This document shows positions 27,251 through 34,879 of a stretch of DNA of 64,000 bases, one piece after another. The stretch's first letter is position 1, and each line of letters starts with the position of its first letter. Under the pieces are notes generated by a model. That model saw only the letters and a list, made by a program, of their open reading frames with translations, did no database searches and was not told the origin of the DNA. Source of the stretch: Sphingopyxis sp. OPL5 (GTDB lineage: Bacteria; Pseudomonadota; Alphaproteobacteria; Sphingomonadales; Sphingomonadaceae). Both the position numbers and the translations under genes were made by a program. The stretch covers positions 1,488,001-1,552,000 of the forward strand of contig NZ_CP060725.1 of the NCBI RefSeq assembly GCF_003797775.2, given 5' to 3'.

Positions 27251-30200
27251 CGCCGACTGGCAGGTCTGGATCGATCGCGGCGGCACCTTTACCGATGTCG
27301 TCGCGCGGTCGCCGGACGGCGCGGTCGTCACCGCCAAATATCTGAGCGAGGACCCCGCGCGCCCCGGCGACGCCGCGGTCAATGCGATCCGCGACCTGAC
27401 CGGCGCCGGCACGGGCGCGCTGCCGCCGCTCGCGATCCGCATGGGCTCGACCGTCGCGACCAACGCGCTGCTCGAACGCAAGGGCGAACCGACATTGCTA
27501 GCGATCACCCGCGGTTTCGGCGACGCGCTGACCATCGGTTACCAGGACCGCCCCGACCTCTTCGCGCGGCGGCTCGACCGCATCCCGCCCCCACACGCAG
27601 CGGTGGCCGAGATCGCCGAACGCACCGGCCCCGACGGAAGCATCCTGACCCCGCTCGACGAGGATGCCGCGCGCGCATCGCTGCGGGCCGCCCGTGACGC
27701 CGGTCTCGCCAGCATCGCGATCGTCCTGATCCACGGCTATCGCTATCCGGCGCACGAACTGCGCCTCGCCGAAATCGCGCGCGAAACCAGCTTTACGCAG
27801 ATCTCGACCAGCCACGACGTCAGCGCGCTGATCAAGCTGGTCGGCCGCGGCGACACGACCCTCGCCGACGCCTATCTCTCGCCCGTGCTGCGCCACTATG
27901 TCGATCAATTCTGCGCCCAACTCGGTGACGACGTCGATCCGCAATTCATGAAAAGCTCGGGCGGCCTCGCGTCGGCCAGCGCCTTCCACGGCCGCGACGC
28001 GATCCTCTCGGGTCCCGCGGGCGGTATCGTCGGCATGGTCGGCAGCGCCGCCCCCTTGGGCAAGACCCGCCTGATCGGCTTCGACATGGGCGGCACCTCG
28101 ACCGACGTCAGCCACTATGCCGGCCGCCTCGAGCGCGACAACGAAACGATCATCGCGGGTACCCGCATCCGCGCCCCGATGCTGCGCATCCACACCGTGG
28201 CTGCAGGCGGCGGCTCGATCTGCCGCTGGGACGGCGCGCGCCTGCTCGTCGGCCCCGAAAGCGCGGGCGCCAACCCTGGCCCCGCCGCCTATGGCCGCGG
28301 CGGGCCGCTCACCGTCACCGACTGCAACGTCCTGCTCGGCAAGATCCAGCCCGATCATTTCCCCAAACTCTTCGGCCCGAACGGCGACCAGCCGCTCGAC
28401 CGCGACGTGGTGGCCGAAAAATTCGCCGCTATGGCCGCCGAAGTCGGCAACATCACTCCCGAAGCGCTCGCCGAGGGGCTGCTAAGCATTGCGGTCCAGC
28501 AGATGGCGAACGCGATCAAGCGCATCACCATCGCGCGCGGCCATGACGTGACCCAAGGCTATAGTCTTGTCGGCTTCGGCGGCGCCGCGGGCCAGCATGT
28601 CTGCCTCGTCGCCGACGCGCTCGGCGTCGACGAAATCCTGCTCCATCCGCTCGCGGGGGTGCTCTCGGCCTATGGCATGGGCCTCGCCCGGCCCTCGGCG
28701 ATCCGCGAGCGCACGCTGGGGTCGACGCTCGACGCCCGATGCGCCGCGACGCTCGCCGCGGTCGAAACCGAGCTGGCGCATCAAGCCCGCGCCGACCTCG
28801 CCCCCGACGCCCGAACGGCCCGGGAAACCCGGCTCTTCGTCCGCCTCGCCGACAGCGACAATGCGATAGAACTCCCGCTCGCGCCGCCCGCCGACGTGGC
28901 GCAGGCCTTCGCCGCCGCCTTCCGCCAGCGCTTCGGTTACGCCCCGCACGCCAATCTCGTCGTCGACCGCATCCGCGTCGAACTGACCGAGGCGGGTGAT
29001 ACCCCCGCCGCGATTCCGCCACCCGCTGCATCCCTGGAAACGCCGCCCGAAACCGTCTCCGCCTGGCTCGCCGGAGCCCGCCACGAAGTCCCCCTCCACC
29101 AGCGCGACGCCCTCGCCCCCGGCCACACCGTCACCGGTCCCGCGATCATCATCGACGCACTCGCGACGACGGTGGTCGAGCCGGGGTGGAATGCGACGGT
29201 AGAGGCAGAAGGAACGCTCAGGCTCTCTAGTGCTCCCCGGCGAAAGCCGGGGCCCAGCGCAACCAAAAACGCGCGCGGCAGCGCGCCGTCTGGGCCCCGG
29301 CTTTCGCCGGGGAGCACTGACCCCGCAACCCCCGACCCCATCCGCCTCGAAATCTTCAACAGCCTGTTCATGGCGATCGCCGAGGAAATGGGCAGCGCGC
29401 TCCAGCACAGCGCCTCGTCGATCAACATCCGCGAACGGCTCGACTTCTCCTGCGCGATCTTCGACGGCGAGGGCCGCCTCGTCGCCAACGCCCCGCACAT
29501 GCCGGTGCATCTCGGCTCGATGGGCGAAAGCGTCCGCACCATATTGCGCCAACGGACCAAAGACGGCCGCGGCCTCCGTCGCGGCGACGCCTACGCCCTC
29601 AACGCCCCTTACGACGGCGGCACCCACCTCCCCGACATCACCGTCATCATGCCGGTGTTCGTCGCCAAAGAAGAGGGGGACGCCGACGCCCCCGCCTTCT
29701 TCGTCGCCGCGCGCGGCCATCACGCCGACCTCGGCGGCATCGCGCCGGGATCGATGCCCCCCGACAGCCGCAGCATCGAAGACGAGGGTATTCTCTTCGA
29801 CAACATACTGATCGTCAACGACGGCAATTTCCTCGACGCGAAGGTTGCCACGCATCTGGTCGACGGCGCCTTCCCCGCGCGCAACCCCGCGCTCAACATC
29901 GCGGACCTCAAGGCGCAGGTCGCCGCGTGCCAGCGCGGCGCCAGCGCGCTCGACGACCTCAGCACCGCGCACGGCGCCGCGACCGTTACCGCCTATATGG
30001 CGCACGGACAGGCACAGGCCGAAGCGGCGGTCCGCCAGCTTATCGCGCGGCTCGACGACGGCGCCTTCCGCTACGCGATGGACAATGGCGCCGAGGTCGT
30101 CGTCGCGGTCCGGGTCGACCGCACCGCGCGCCACGTCACCATCGATTTCACCGGCTCGTCGGCGACCCTGCCCGACAATTTCAACGCGCCGCTCCCGGTC

Positions 30201-30890
30201 GTCCGCGCCGCGGTTCTTTATGTGCTGCGCACGATGCTCGACGACCCGATCCCGATGAACGAGGGCTGCCTCGCCCCCGTCACCCTGATCGTGCCAGCGG
30301 ATTCGATGCTCAGCCCCAGCTATCCCGCCGCGGTGGTCGCCGGCAATGTCGAGACCAGCCAGGTCATCACCGACGCACTGTTCGCCGCCTTCAACGCGAT
30401 GGCGCCCGCGCAGGGGACGATGAACAATTTCACCTTCGGCAACGACGCCGACCAATATTATGAAACGATCGCCGGCGGTTCGGGCGCGGGCCCCGGCTTC
30501 GACGGCACGTCGGTGATCCAGACGCATATGACCAACAGCCGCATGACCGACCCCGAAGTCATGGAAATGCGCTTCCCCGTCATCGTCGAGGAATTCTCGA
30601 TCCGCAAAGGCTCGGGCGGCGCGGGCCAGTGGCGGGGCGGCGACGGCGCCACCCGTCGCATCCGCTTTCGCGAAGCGATGACCGCGAACATCCTCGCGAA
30701 CCGCCGCCGGATCGCGCCCAGTGGCCTCGCGGGCGGCGACGATGCCGCACCGGGACAAAACTGGATCGAGCGCACCGACGGGTCGGTCGAAATCCTCGCC
30801 GCGACCGGCAGCGCCGATCTCGAGGCGGGCGACGCGTTCGTGATCGAAACGCCGGGCGGCGGCGGCTATGGGAAAACAAGGGAGAGATAG
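27234..30890 (+). CDS. Fused ATP-dependent 5-oxoprolinase (HyuA-HyuB type)
   Basis: 1218 residues from a GTG at 27234. The HyuA half (about 1-660) has the actin-like ATPase signature WIDRGGTFTDVVA, GFDMGGTSTDVS and AAGGGSICRWDG; the HyuB half (about 700-1218) starts at RLEIFNSLFMAIAEEMG and includes APHMPVHLGSMGESV and NAPYDGGTHLPDITV. A single chain with both halves is typical of 5-oxoprolinases, which open 5-oxoproline to glutamate with ATP; hydantoin substrates are the alternative. Genes for a DUF969/DUF979 transporter follow, which supports 5-oxoproline. Residues 666-695, in the linker, are encoded entirely by a 90-base inverted repeat. Confidence 0.88.
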   Translation: MTSRTDADWQVWIDRGGTFTDVVARSPDGAVVTAKYLSEDPARPGDAAVNAIRDLTGAGTGALPPLAIRMGSTVATNALLERKGEPTLLAITRGFGDALTIGYQDRPDLFARRLDRIPPPHAAVAEIAERTGPDGSILTPLDEDAARASLRAARDAGLASIAIVLIHGYRYPAHELRLAEIARETSFTQISTSHDVSALIKLVGRGDTTLADAYLSPVLRHYVDQFCAQLGDDVDPQFMKSSGGLASASAFHGRDAILSGPAGGIVGMVGSAAPLGKTRLIGFDMGGTSTDVSHYAGRLERDNETIIAGTRIRAPMLRIHTVAAGGGSICRWDGARLLVGPESAGANPGPAAYGRGGPLTVTDCNVLLGKIQPDHFPKLFGPNGDQPLDRDVVAEKFAAMAAEVGNITPEALAEGLLSIAVQQMANAIKRITIARGHDVTQGYSLVGFGGAAGQHVCLVADALGVDEILLHPLAGVLSAYGMGLARPSAIRERTLGSTLDARCAATLAAVETELAHQARADLAPDARTARETRLFVRLADSDNAIELPLAPPADVAQAFAAAFRQRFGYAPHANLVVDRIRVELTEAGDTPAAIPPPAASLETPPETVSAWLAGARHEVPLHQRDALAPGHTVTGPAIIIDALATTVVEPGWNATVEAEGTLRLSSAPRRKPGPSATKNARGSAPSGPRLSPGSTDPATPDPIRLEIFNSLFMAIAEEMGSALQHSASSINIRERLDFSCAIFDGEGRLVANAPHMPVHLGSMGESVRTILRQRTKDGRGLRRGDAYALNAPYDGGTHLPDITVIMPVFVAKEEGDADAPAFFVAARGHHADLGGIAPGSMPPDSRSIEDEGILFDNILIVNDGNFLDAKVATHLVDGAFPARNPALNIADLKAQVAACQRGASALDDLSTAHGAATVTAYMAHGQAQAEAAVRQLIARLDDGAFRYAMDNGAEVVVAVRVDRTARHVTIDFTGSSATLPDNFNAPLPVVRAAVLYVLRTMLDDPIPMNEGCLAPVTLIVPADSMLSPSYPAAVVAGNVETSQVITDALFAAFNAMAPAQGTMNNFTFGNDADQYYETIAGGSGAGPGFDGTSVIQTHMTNSRMTDPEVMEMRFPVIVEEFSIRKGSGGAGQWRGGDGATRRIRFREAMTANILANRRRIAPSGLAGGDDAAPGQNWIERTDGSVEILAATGSADLEAGDAFVIETPGGGGYGKTRER
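29229..29318. repeat. Perfect inverted repeat inside the 5-oxoprolinase reading frame
   Basis: Two perfectly complementary 29-base arms (29229-29257 and 29290-29318) flank a 32-base centre. The arms begin AGTGCTCCCCGGCGAAAGC. Total length is 90 bases, exactly 30 codons, so the frame is kept; it encodes residues 666-695, between the HyuA-like and HyuB-like halves. The arm sequence looks like an intergenic repetitive element rather than coding sequence, with Pro/Arg/Gly/Ser-rich translation. Confidence 0.9.
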
Positions 30891-30947
30891 GGTGACGGCA
30901 GCGCGGTCTACCCCACGCGGGGATGACGGGATGACAGGAGACCGATC

Positions 30948-31622
30948 ATGCTCGTCCTGATCGGCATCCTGATCATCATCGCGGGCTTCCTGCTTCGCTT
31001 CAACCCTTTGCTCGTCATCATGGCCTCGGCGCTCGCGACCGGTCTTGCCGCAGGGCTCGACGTCACCGCGATCGTCGCCGCCTTCGGCAAGGCGTTCAAC
31101 GACACGCGCTATGTCTCGATCATCTGGATCGTCCTGCCCGTCATCGGCCTGCTCGAAGCCTATGGCCTGCAACAACATGCCCGCACGCTGATCGCGCGGA
31201 TGAGGGGCGCGACGCTCGGGCGCCTTCTGACCGGCTATCTGCTGCTGCGTCAGGCGATGTCGGCAGCCGGGCTCACTTCGGTCGCGGGGCACGCCCAGAC
31301 CGTGCGCCCGCTTGTCGCCCCGATGGCCGAGGCCGCCGCCGACGCACAGAATCCCGCGCTCAGCGATGACCAGCGCGAGGAGGTCAAGGCCTATTCGGCC
31401 GCCACCGACAATATCGGCCTGTTCTTCGGCGAGGACATCTTCCTCGCGATCGGCTCCATCCTGCTGATGAAGGGTGTGCTCGAAGGCTATGGCTATGTCA
31501 TCGAGCCGCTGCACCTCTCGCTCTGGGCGATCCCGACCGCCATCGCCGCCTTCCTGATCCACGGCTTCCGGCTTCGCCGTCTCGAACGGCGCATGGCCGC
31601 GCCGGCGGAGCGCGGCGCATGA
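30948..31622 (+). CDS. DUF969 membrane protein, putative 5-oxoproline transporter subunit
   Basis: 224 residues with about six hydrophobic segments. It matches the DUF969 pattern: LIGILIIIAGFLLRFNPLLVIMASALATGLAAG at the start, FGKAFNDTRYVSIIWIVLPVIGLLE, and ATDNIGLFFGEDIFLAIGSILLMKG. DUF969 and DUF979 proteins are regularly encoded together, and have been tied to 5-oxoproline uptake from clustering with pyroglutamyl peptidase and 5-oxoprolinase genes. Here it follows the 5-oxoprolinase gene by 57 bases. Its stop overlaps the DUF979 start (ATGA). Confidence 0.85.
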   Translation: MLVLIGILIIIAGFLLRFNPLLVIMASALATGLAAGLDVTAIVAAFGKAFNDTRYVSIIWIVLPVIGLLEAYGLQQHARTLIARMRGATLGRLLTGYLLLRQAMSAAGLTSVAGHAQTVRPLVAPMAEAAADAQNPALSDDQREEVKAYSAATDNIGLFFGEDIFLAIGSILLMKGVLEGYGYVIEPLHLSLWAIPTAIAAFLIHGFRLRRLERRMAAPAERGA

Positions 31623-32557
31623 TCACGCTCGGCCATGTCTATATCCTCGCTGGCCTCACCTTCGCGCTCTTCGCCGCGCTCGGTGCCCTCGATCGCAGCA
31701 ACCCCAAGCGTTTCGGCAATGCCGCCTTCTGGGGCTTGCTCGCGGTGTCGATGCTCGCGGGCGACCGGCTCGGCGACTTCTACAACGGGCTGCTCGTTCT
31801 CGCGCTCGTCGCCATCGCCGGCGCCGGCCAGATCGGCCGCGCGCCCGGCGGCGAAGTTCCTGCCGAGGTGCAGGCCGAAGGCGCCGCGAAATATGGCAAT
31901 TTCCTCCTCCTCGTCGCGCTGATCATCCCGGTGGTCGCACTCATCGGGACTTTTCTGTTCAAGGAAATTCCTGGCCTCGCCGATCCCAAGCAGGCGACGC
32001 TCATCTCGCTCGCGATCGGGGTGCTGATTGCGCTCGCGGTCGGCATGGCGCGTCTCAAACCGCCCGCCCTGCTCCCGCTGCAACAGGGCCGCCGCCTGCT
32101 CGACTCGGTCGGCTGGGCGGCGATCCTGCCGCAGATGCTCGCCAGCCTCGGCGCGGTCTTCGCACTCGCGGGCGTCGGCGACGTCGTCGGCGGGCTGATC
32201 GGCACCGCCATTCCGCAGGGCAGCCTGTTCGGCGCGGTGCTCGCCTTCGGACTCGGTATGGCGCTCTTCACGATGGTGATGGGCAACGCCTTCGCCGCCT
32301 TCCCGGTAATGCTTGCGGCGGTCGGCATGCCTTTGCTCATCAAGCAGTACGGTGGCGACCCCGCGGTGGTCGCGGCGATCGGCATGCTCGCGGGCTTCTG
32401 CGGCACGCTGATGACCCCGATGGCGGCGAACTTCAACCTCGTCCCCGCCGCCTTGCTCGAACTCAAAAACCCCTATGGGGTAATCAGGGCGCAGATCGGC
32501 ACCGCGCTGCCGCTGCTGGCGGTCAACATCCTCTTCATCTACCTCTTCGCTTTTTGA
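31619..32557 (+). CDS. DUF979 membrane protein, putative 5-oxoproline transporter subunit
   Basis: 312 residues with about nine hydrophobic segments. It fits DUF979: LGHVYILAGLTFALFAALGALDRSNPKRFGNAAFWGLLAVSMLAGDRLGDFYNG at the N-terminus and FGLGMALFTMVMGNAFAAFPVM plus GFCGTLMTPMAANFNLVPAALLEL later. Coupled by ATGA overlap to the DUF969 gene, with which it probably forms one inner-membrane transporter. Substrate (5-oxoproline) is inferred from the 5-oxoprolinase gene upstream. A family 1 repeat follows immediately after the stop codon. Confidence 0.85.
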   Translation: MITLGHVYILAGLTFALFAALGALDRSNPKRFGNAAFWGLLAVSMLAGDRLGDFYNGLLVLALVAIAGAGQIGRAPGGEVPAEVQAEGAAKYGNFLLLVALIIPVVALIGTFLFKEIPGLADPKQATLISLAIGVLIALAVGMARLKPPALLPLQQGRRLLDSVGWAAILPQMLASLGAVFALAGVGDVVGGLIGTAIPQGSLFGAVLAFGLGMALFTMVMGNAFAAFPVMLAAVGMPLLIKQYGGDPAVVAAIGMLAGFCGTLMTPMAANFNLVPAALLELKNPYGVIRAQIGTALPLLAVNILFIYLFAF

Positions 32558-32558
32558 T

Positions 32559-32640
32559 CGTCATTGCGAGGAGCGAAGCGACGCGGCAATCCAGAGTCGC
32601 GTAACCCGCCCTGGATTGCTTCGCTCCGCTCGCAATGACG
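32559..32640. repeat. Dispersed palindromic repeat, family 1 (copy 2)
   Basis: Inverted ends CGTCATTGCGAG (32559-32570) and its complement (32629-32640), with the inner pair CAATCCAG and CTGGATTG, the same layout as the copy at 5739-5849. It occupies nearly the whole gap between the DUF979 stop and the DUF2891 start, so the mRNA would form a long hairpin inside this operon. Confidence 0.88.
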
Positions 32641-32654
32641 ACTATGGGATTCCC

Positions 32655-33650
32655 ATGAACCTCACCCCCGACCACGCCGCCCGCTTTGCGACCGCCACCC
32701 TGTCGCACCTCGGCCGCGAATATCCGTACAAGATGGACCATGTCCTCGCCGGCCCCGAGGATGCCCGGCCCCCGCGCGATTTCCACCCGATCTTCCACGG
32801 CAGCTTCGACTGGCACAGCTGCGTCCATGGCTGGTGGCAGGTCCTCCGCCTCGCGCGCCGCTTCCCCGATCTCCCGATCGCCGCCGACATCCGCGCCCGC
32901 GCCGACGCGATGCTGGTGCCCGACAAGGTCGCCGGCGAACTCGCCTACCTGTCGCGCCCCACCGCGACCGGCTTCGAACGCCCTTATGGCTGGGCCTGGC
33001 TCCTCGCACTCCACGCCGAGGCCGAACGCCATAACGCCCCCTGGGCCGCCGCGCTCGAACCGCTCGCGTTAGCCTTCGCAGCGCGCTTCCACGCCTTCCT
33101 GCCCAAGCTCACCTATCCGCTGCGCGTTGGCACCCATTTCAACATCAGCTTCGCGCTCCTCCTCGCCCGCCACTGGGCCGAAGCCCGCGACCCCGATCTC
33201 GTCGCCCTGATCGACACCCGCGCCCGCGCCCGCGACTGGTTCGGCGGCGACCGCGACTGTCAGGCGTGGGAACCCGGCGGCGACGAATTCCTCTCCTCCG
33301 CACTCACCGAAGCGCATCTGATGTCGGTCGTCCTCGGCGACGATTTCGCTGCCTGGTTCGATGCCTTCCTGCCGCGCGCCGCGCAGCGGCAACCCGTGAC
33401 CCTCTTCACCCCCGCGACCGTCTCCGATCGCAGCGACGGCAAGATCGCGCATCTCGACGGTCTCAATCTCAGCCGCGCCTGGTGCTGGCGCGCGATTGCG
33501 AGCGCGCTCGGCCCCGCGCACCCCGTCAGTCCCGCCGCCGAAGCCGCGGCGCGGCGCCACCTCGACGCCGCGCTCCCGCACGTCACCGGCGATTATATGG
33601 GCGAACATTGGCTCGCGAGCTTCGCGCTGCTCGCGCTCGACGGACTCTAG
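32655..33650 (+). CDS. DUF2891 family protein
   Basis: 331 residues from the ATG at 32655; an upstream start at 32616 would lie inside the repeat and is rejected. The sequence fits DUF2891: HPIFHGSFDWHSCVHGWWQVLRL, a conserved WHSCVHGWW block, FERPYGWAWLLALHAE, WEPGGDEFLSSALTEAHLM and GDYMGEHWLASFALLAL. The pattern of aromatic and His/Asp residues resembles an (alpha/alpha)6 barrel enzyme, but no reaction is known to me. Genes of this family accompany DUF969/DUF979 elsewhere. Its stop overlaps the stop of the convergent nucleotidyltransferase gene, which marks the left end of the lasso cluster. Confidence 0.8.
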   Translation: MNLTPDHAARFATATLSHLGREYPYKMDHVLAGPEDARPPRDFHPIFHGSFDWHSCVHGWWQVLRLARRFPDLPIAADIRARADAMLVPDKVAGELAYLSRPTATGFERPYGWAWLLALHAEAERHNAPWAAALEPLALAFAARFHAFLPKLTYPLRVGTHFNISFALLLARHWAEARDPDLVALIDTRARARDWFGGDRDCQAWEPGGDEFLSSALTEAHLMSVVLGDDFAAWFDAFLPRAAQRQPVTLFTPATVSDRSDGKIAHLDGLNLSRAWCWRAIASALGPAHPVSPAAEAAARRHLDAALPHVTGDYMGEHWLASFALLALDGL

Positions 33651-34879
33651 CCGCCCGTACCCAGCCAGCGCCGCATCGCGCGCATGTCGGCAACCTCGGC
33701 GTCCATCGCGTCGCCGCCGCGCTGGACCAGCCAGCGCCAGCCATGATCGGCCATACGCACCGGATAGGCCGGCCACACACGCCAGCTGTCGACCGGCACG
33801 CCCGCATAGTGCGCGACGATATGCCGCGGCGGAAAGGCGCGGCCCCAGGCAAAGGCCGCCTTGCCGCGCTTGCCCTCCGCCTCGGCGATCTGCGTCGCGA
33901 AACCGCGCTCGGCGCGCGCGCCCATGTCCTGCAGCATCAGCGCCTCGGCCGCCGCGACCAGCCGCTCGGGCAGCGGCACCGGATCGGGATCATCGACCAC
34001 CCGCGCCCCCATATATTTCGCCATCAGCGCGAACAGCAACCGCGCGCCACCCGTCCGTCCCTGCGCCGCCGCGTCGGCCCAGAAGCGCGGCCAGTCGATC
34101 GCCGCCGTGTCGATCGCGGCGGCGAGGTCGCACAGCACCTGCGGCCCGGTGTCGAACGGCTGGCGGCCATAGGCCGCATGGACGACCAGATGCAGCAGGG
34201 TGTCGGTCGGATCGAGATAGGCGATCTCGACCGGCCCGGCTTTCGCCCGCACCCCCCGCGCCAGCAGCCCCGCCGTCGTCGCCGCGACCGCGTCGCGATC
34301 CTCACCGGGGACCGGGTTGGTCAGCCGCCAGTGCAGTTCGAACGCCACCTTTTGCGGCCCCCAGTGCAGTGGCGGCAGATGCTTGTGATGCGCGCGCGCA
34401 TAGTCGATCGGCGTATGCGAAACCGGCCCCGGCACCGCCCCGGCCGCGATCATCGCCGCGTACAGGCGCACCGCATCCGCCTCGCCGAGCAGCAGGTCAA
34501 TGTCGCGCATCGGGCGCAGCGCCGGCTGCGGATAGGCCTGCCAGGCAAGCCAGGCGCCCTTCAGCGCCGCATAGTCCAGCCCCTCGCGCCCGGCCAGCGC
34601 CCCCACCTCGCCCAGCGCCTGCTGCATCGCCAGCGCCCGCGCCGCCGCCGCCAGCCATCCGCGCGCCCAGCGCGCCTTCAGCGTCTCGGGCACCGGCCAG
34701 TCGCTCCCGCGCCCCGCCATCTGGCGGTGGAGCAGCGACGCCAGCCGGTGCTGTTTCGCCATGTCGCCGATCACCTCCCATTCGGCGTCGGACAGCGCCG
34801 CGAGCATCGCGCGGTCGGCGCCGCGCACATCGGCGAGCATGTCGAGCAACAGCCGCGCCAGCCCCCCGCGCGCCGTCAT
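33647..34879 (-). CDS. Nucleotidyltransferase of lasso peptide clusters (NTP_transf_5 type)
   Basis: 410 residues from the ATG at 34879, which overlaps the ABC transporter stop (ATGA). The nucleotidyltransferase core is seen in YAALKGAWLAW (about 103-113) and PMRDIDLLLGE, with Asp126 and Asp128 as the metal-binding pair. Proteins of this family accompany the kinase-type lasso clusters such as that for paeninodin, but their reaction is unproven; transfer of a nucleotide to the peptide or its phosphate is one idea. It is the last gene of the minus-strand arm of the cluster. Confidence 0.85.
   Translation of the reverse strand: MTARGGLARLLLDMLADVRGADRAMLAALSDAEWEVIGDMAKQHRLASLLHRQMAGRGSDWPVPETLKARWARGWLAAAARALAMQQALGEVGALAGREGLDYAALKGAWLAWQAYPQPALRPMRDIDLLLGEADAVRLYAAMIAAGAVPGPVSHTPIDYARAHHKHLPPLHWGPQKVAFELHWRLTNPVPGEDRDAVAATTAGLLARGVRAKAGPVEIAYLDPTDTLLHLVVHAAYGRQPFDTGPQVLCDLAAAIDTAAIDWPRFWADAAAQGRTGGARLLFALMAKYMGARVVDDPDPVPLPERLVAAAEALMLQDMGARAERGFATQIAEAEGKRGKAAFAWGRAFPPRHIVAHYAGVPVDSWRVWPAYPVRMADHGWRWLVQRGGDAMDAEVADMRAMRRWLGTGG

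Noticed and set aside
28482..31562. A 1026-codon frame antisense to the 5-oxoprolinase and DUF969 genes
   Set aside because: Arg/Asp/Gly-rich with no recognisable fold; an artefact of codon bias on the other strand.
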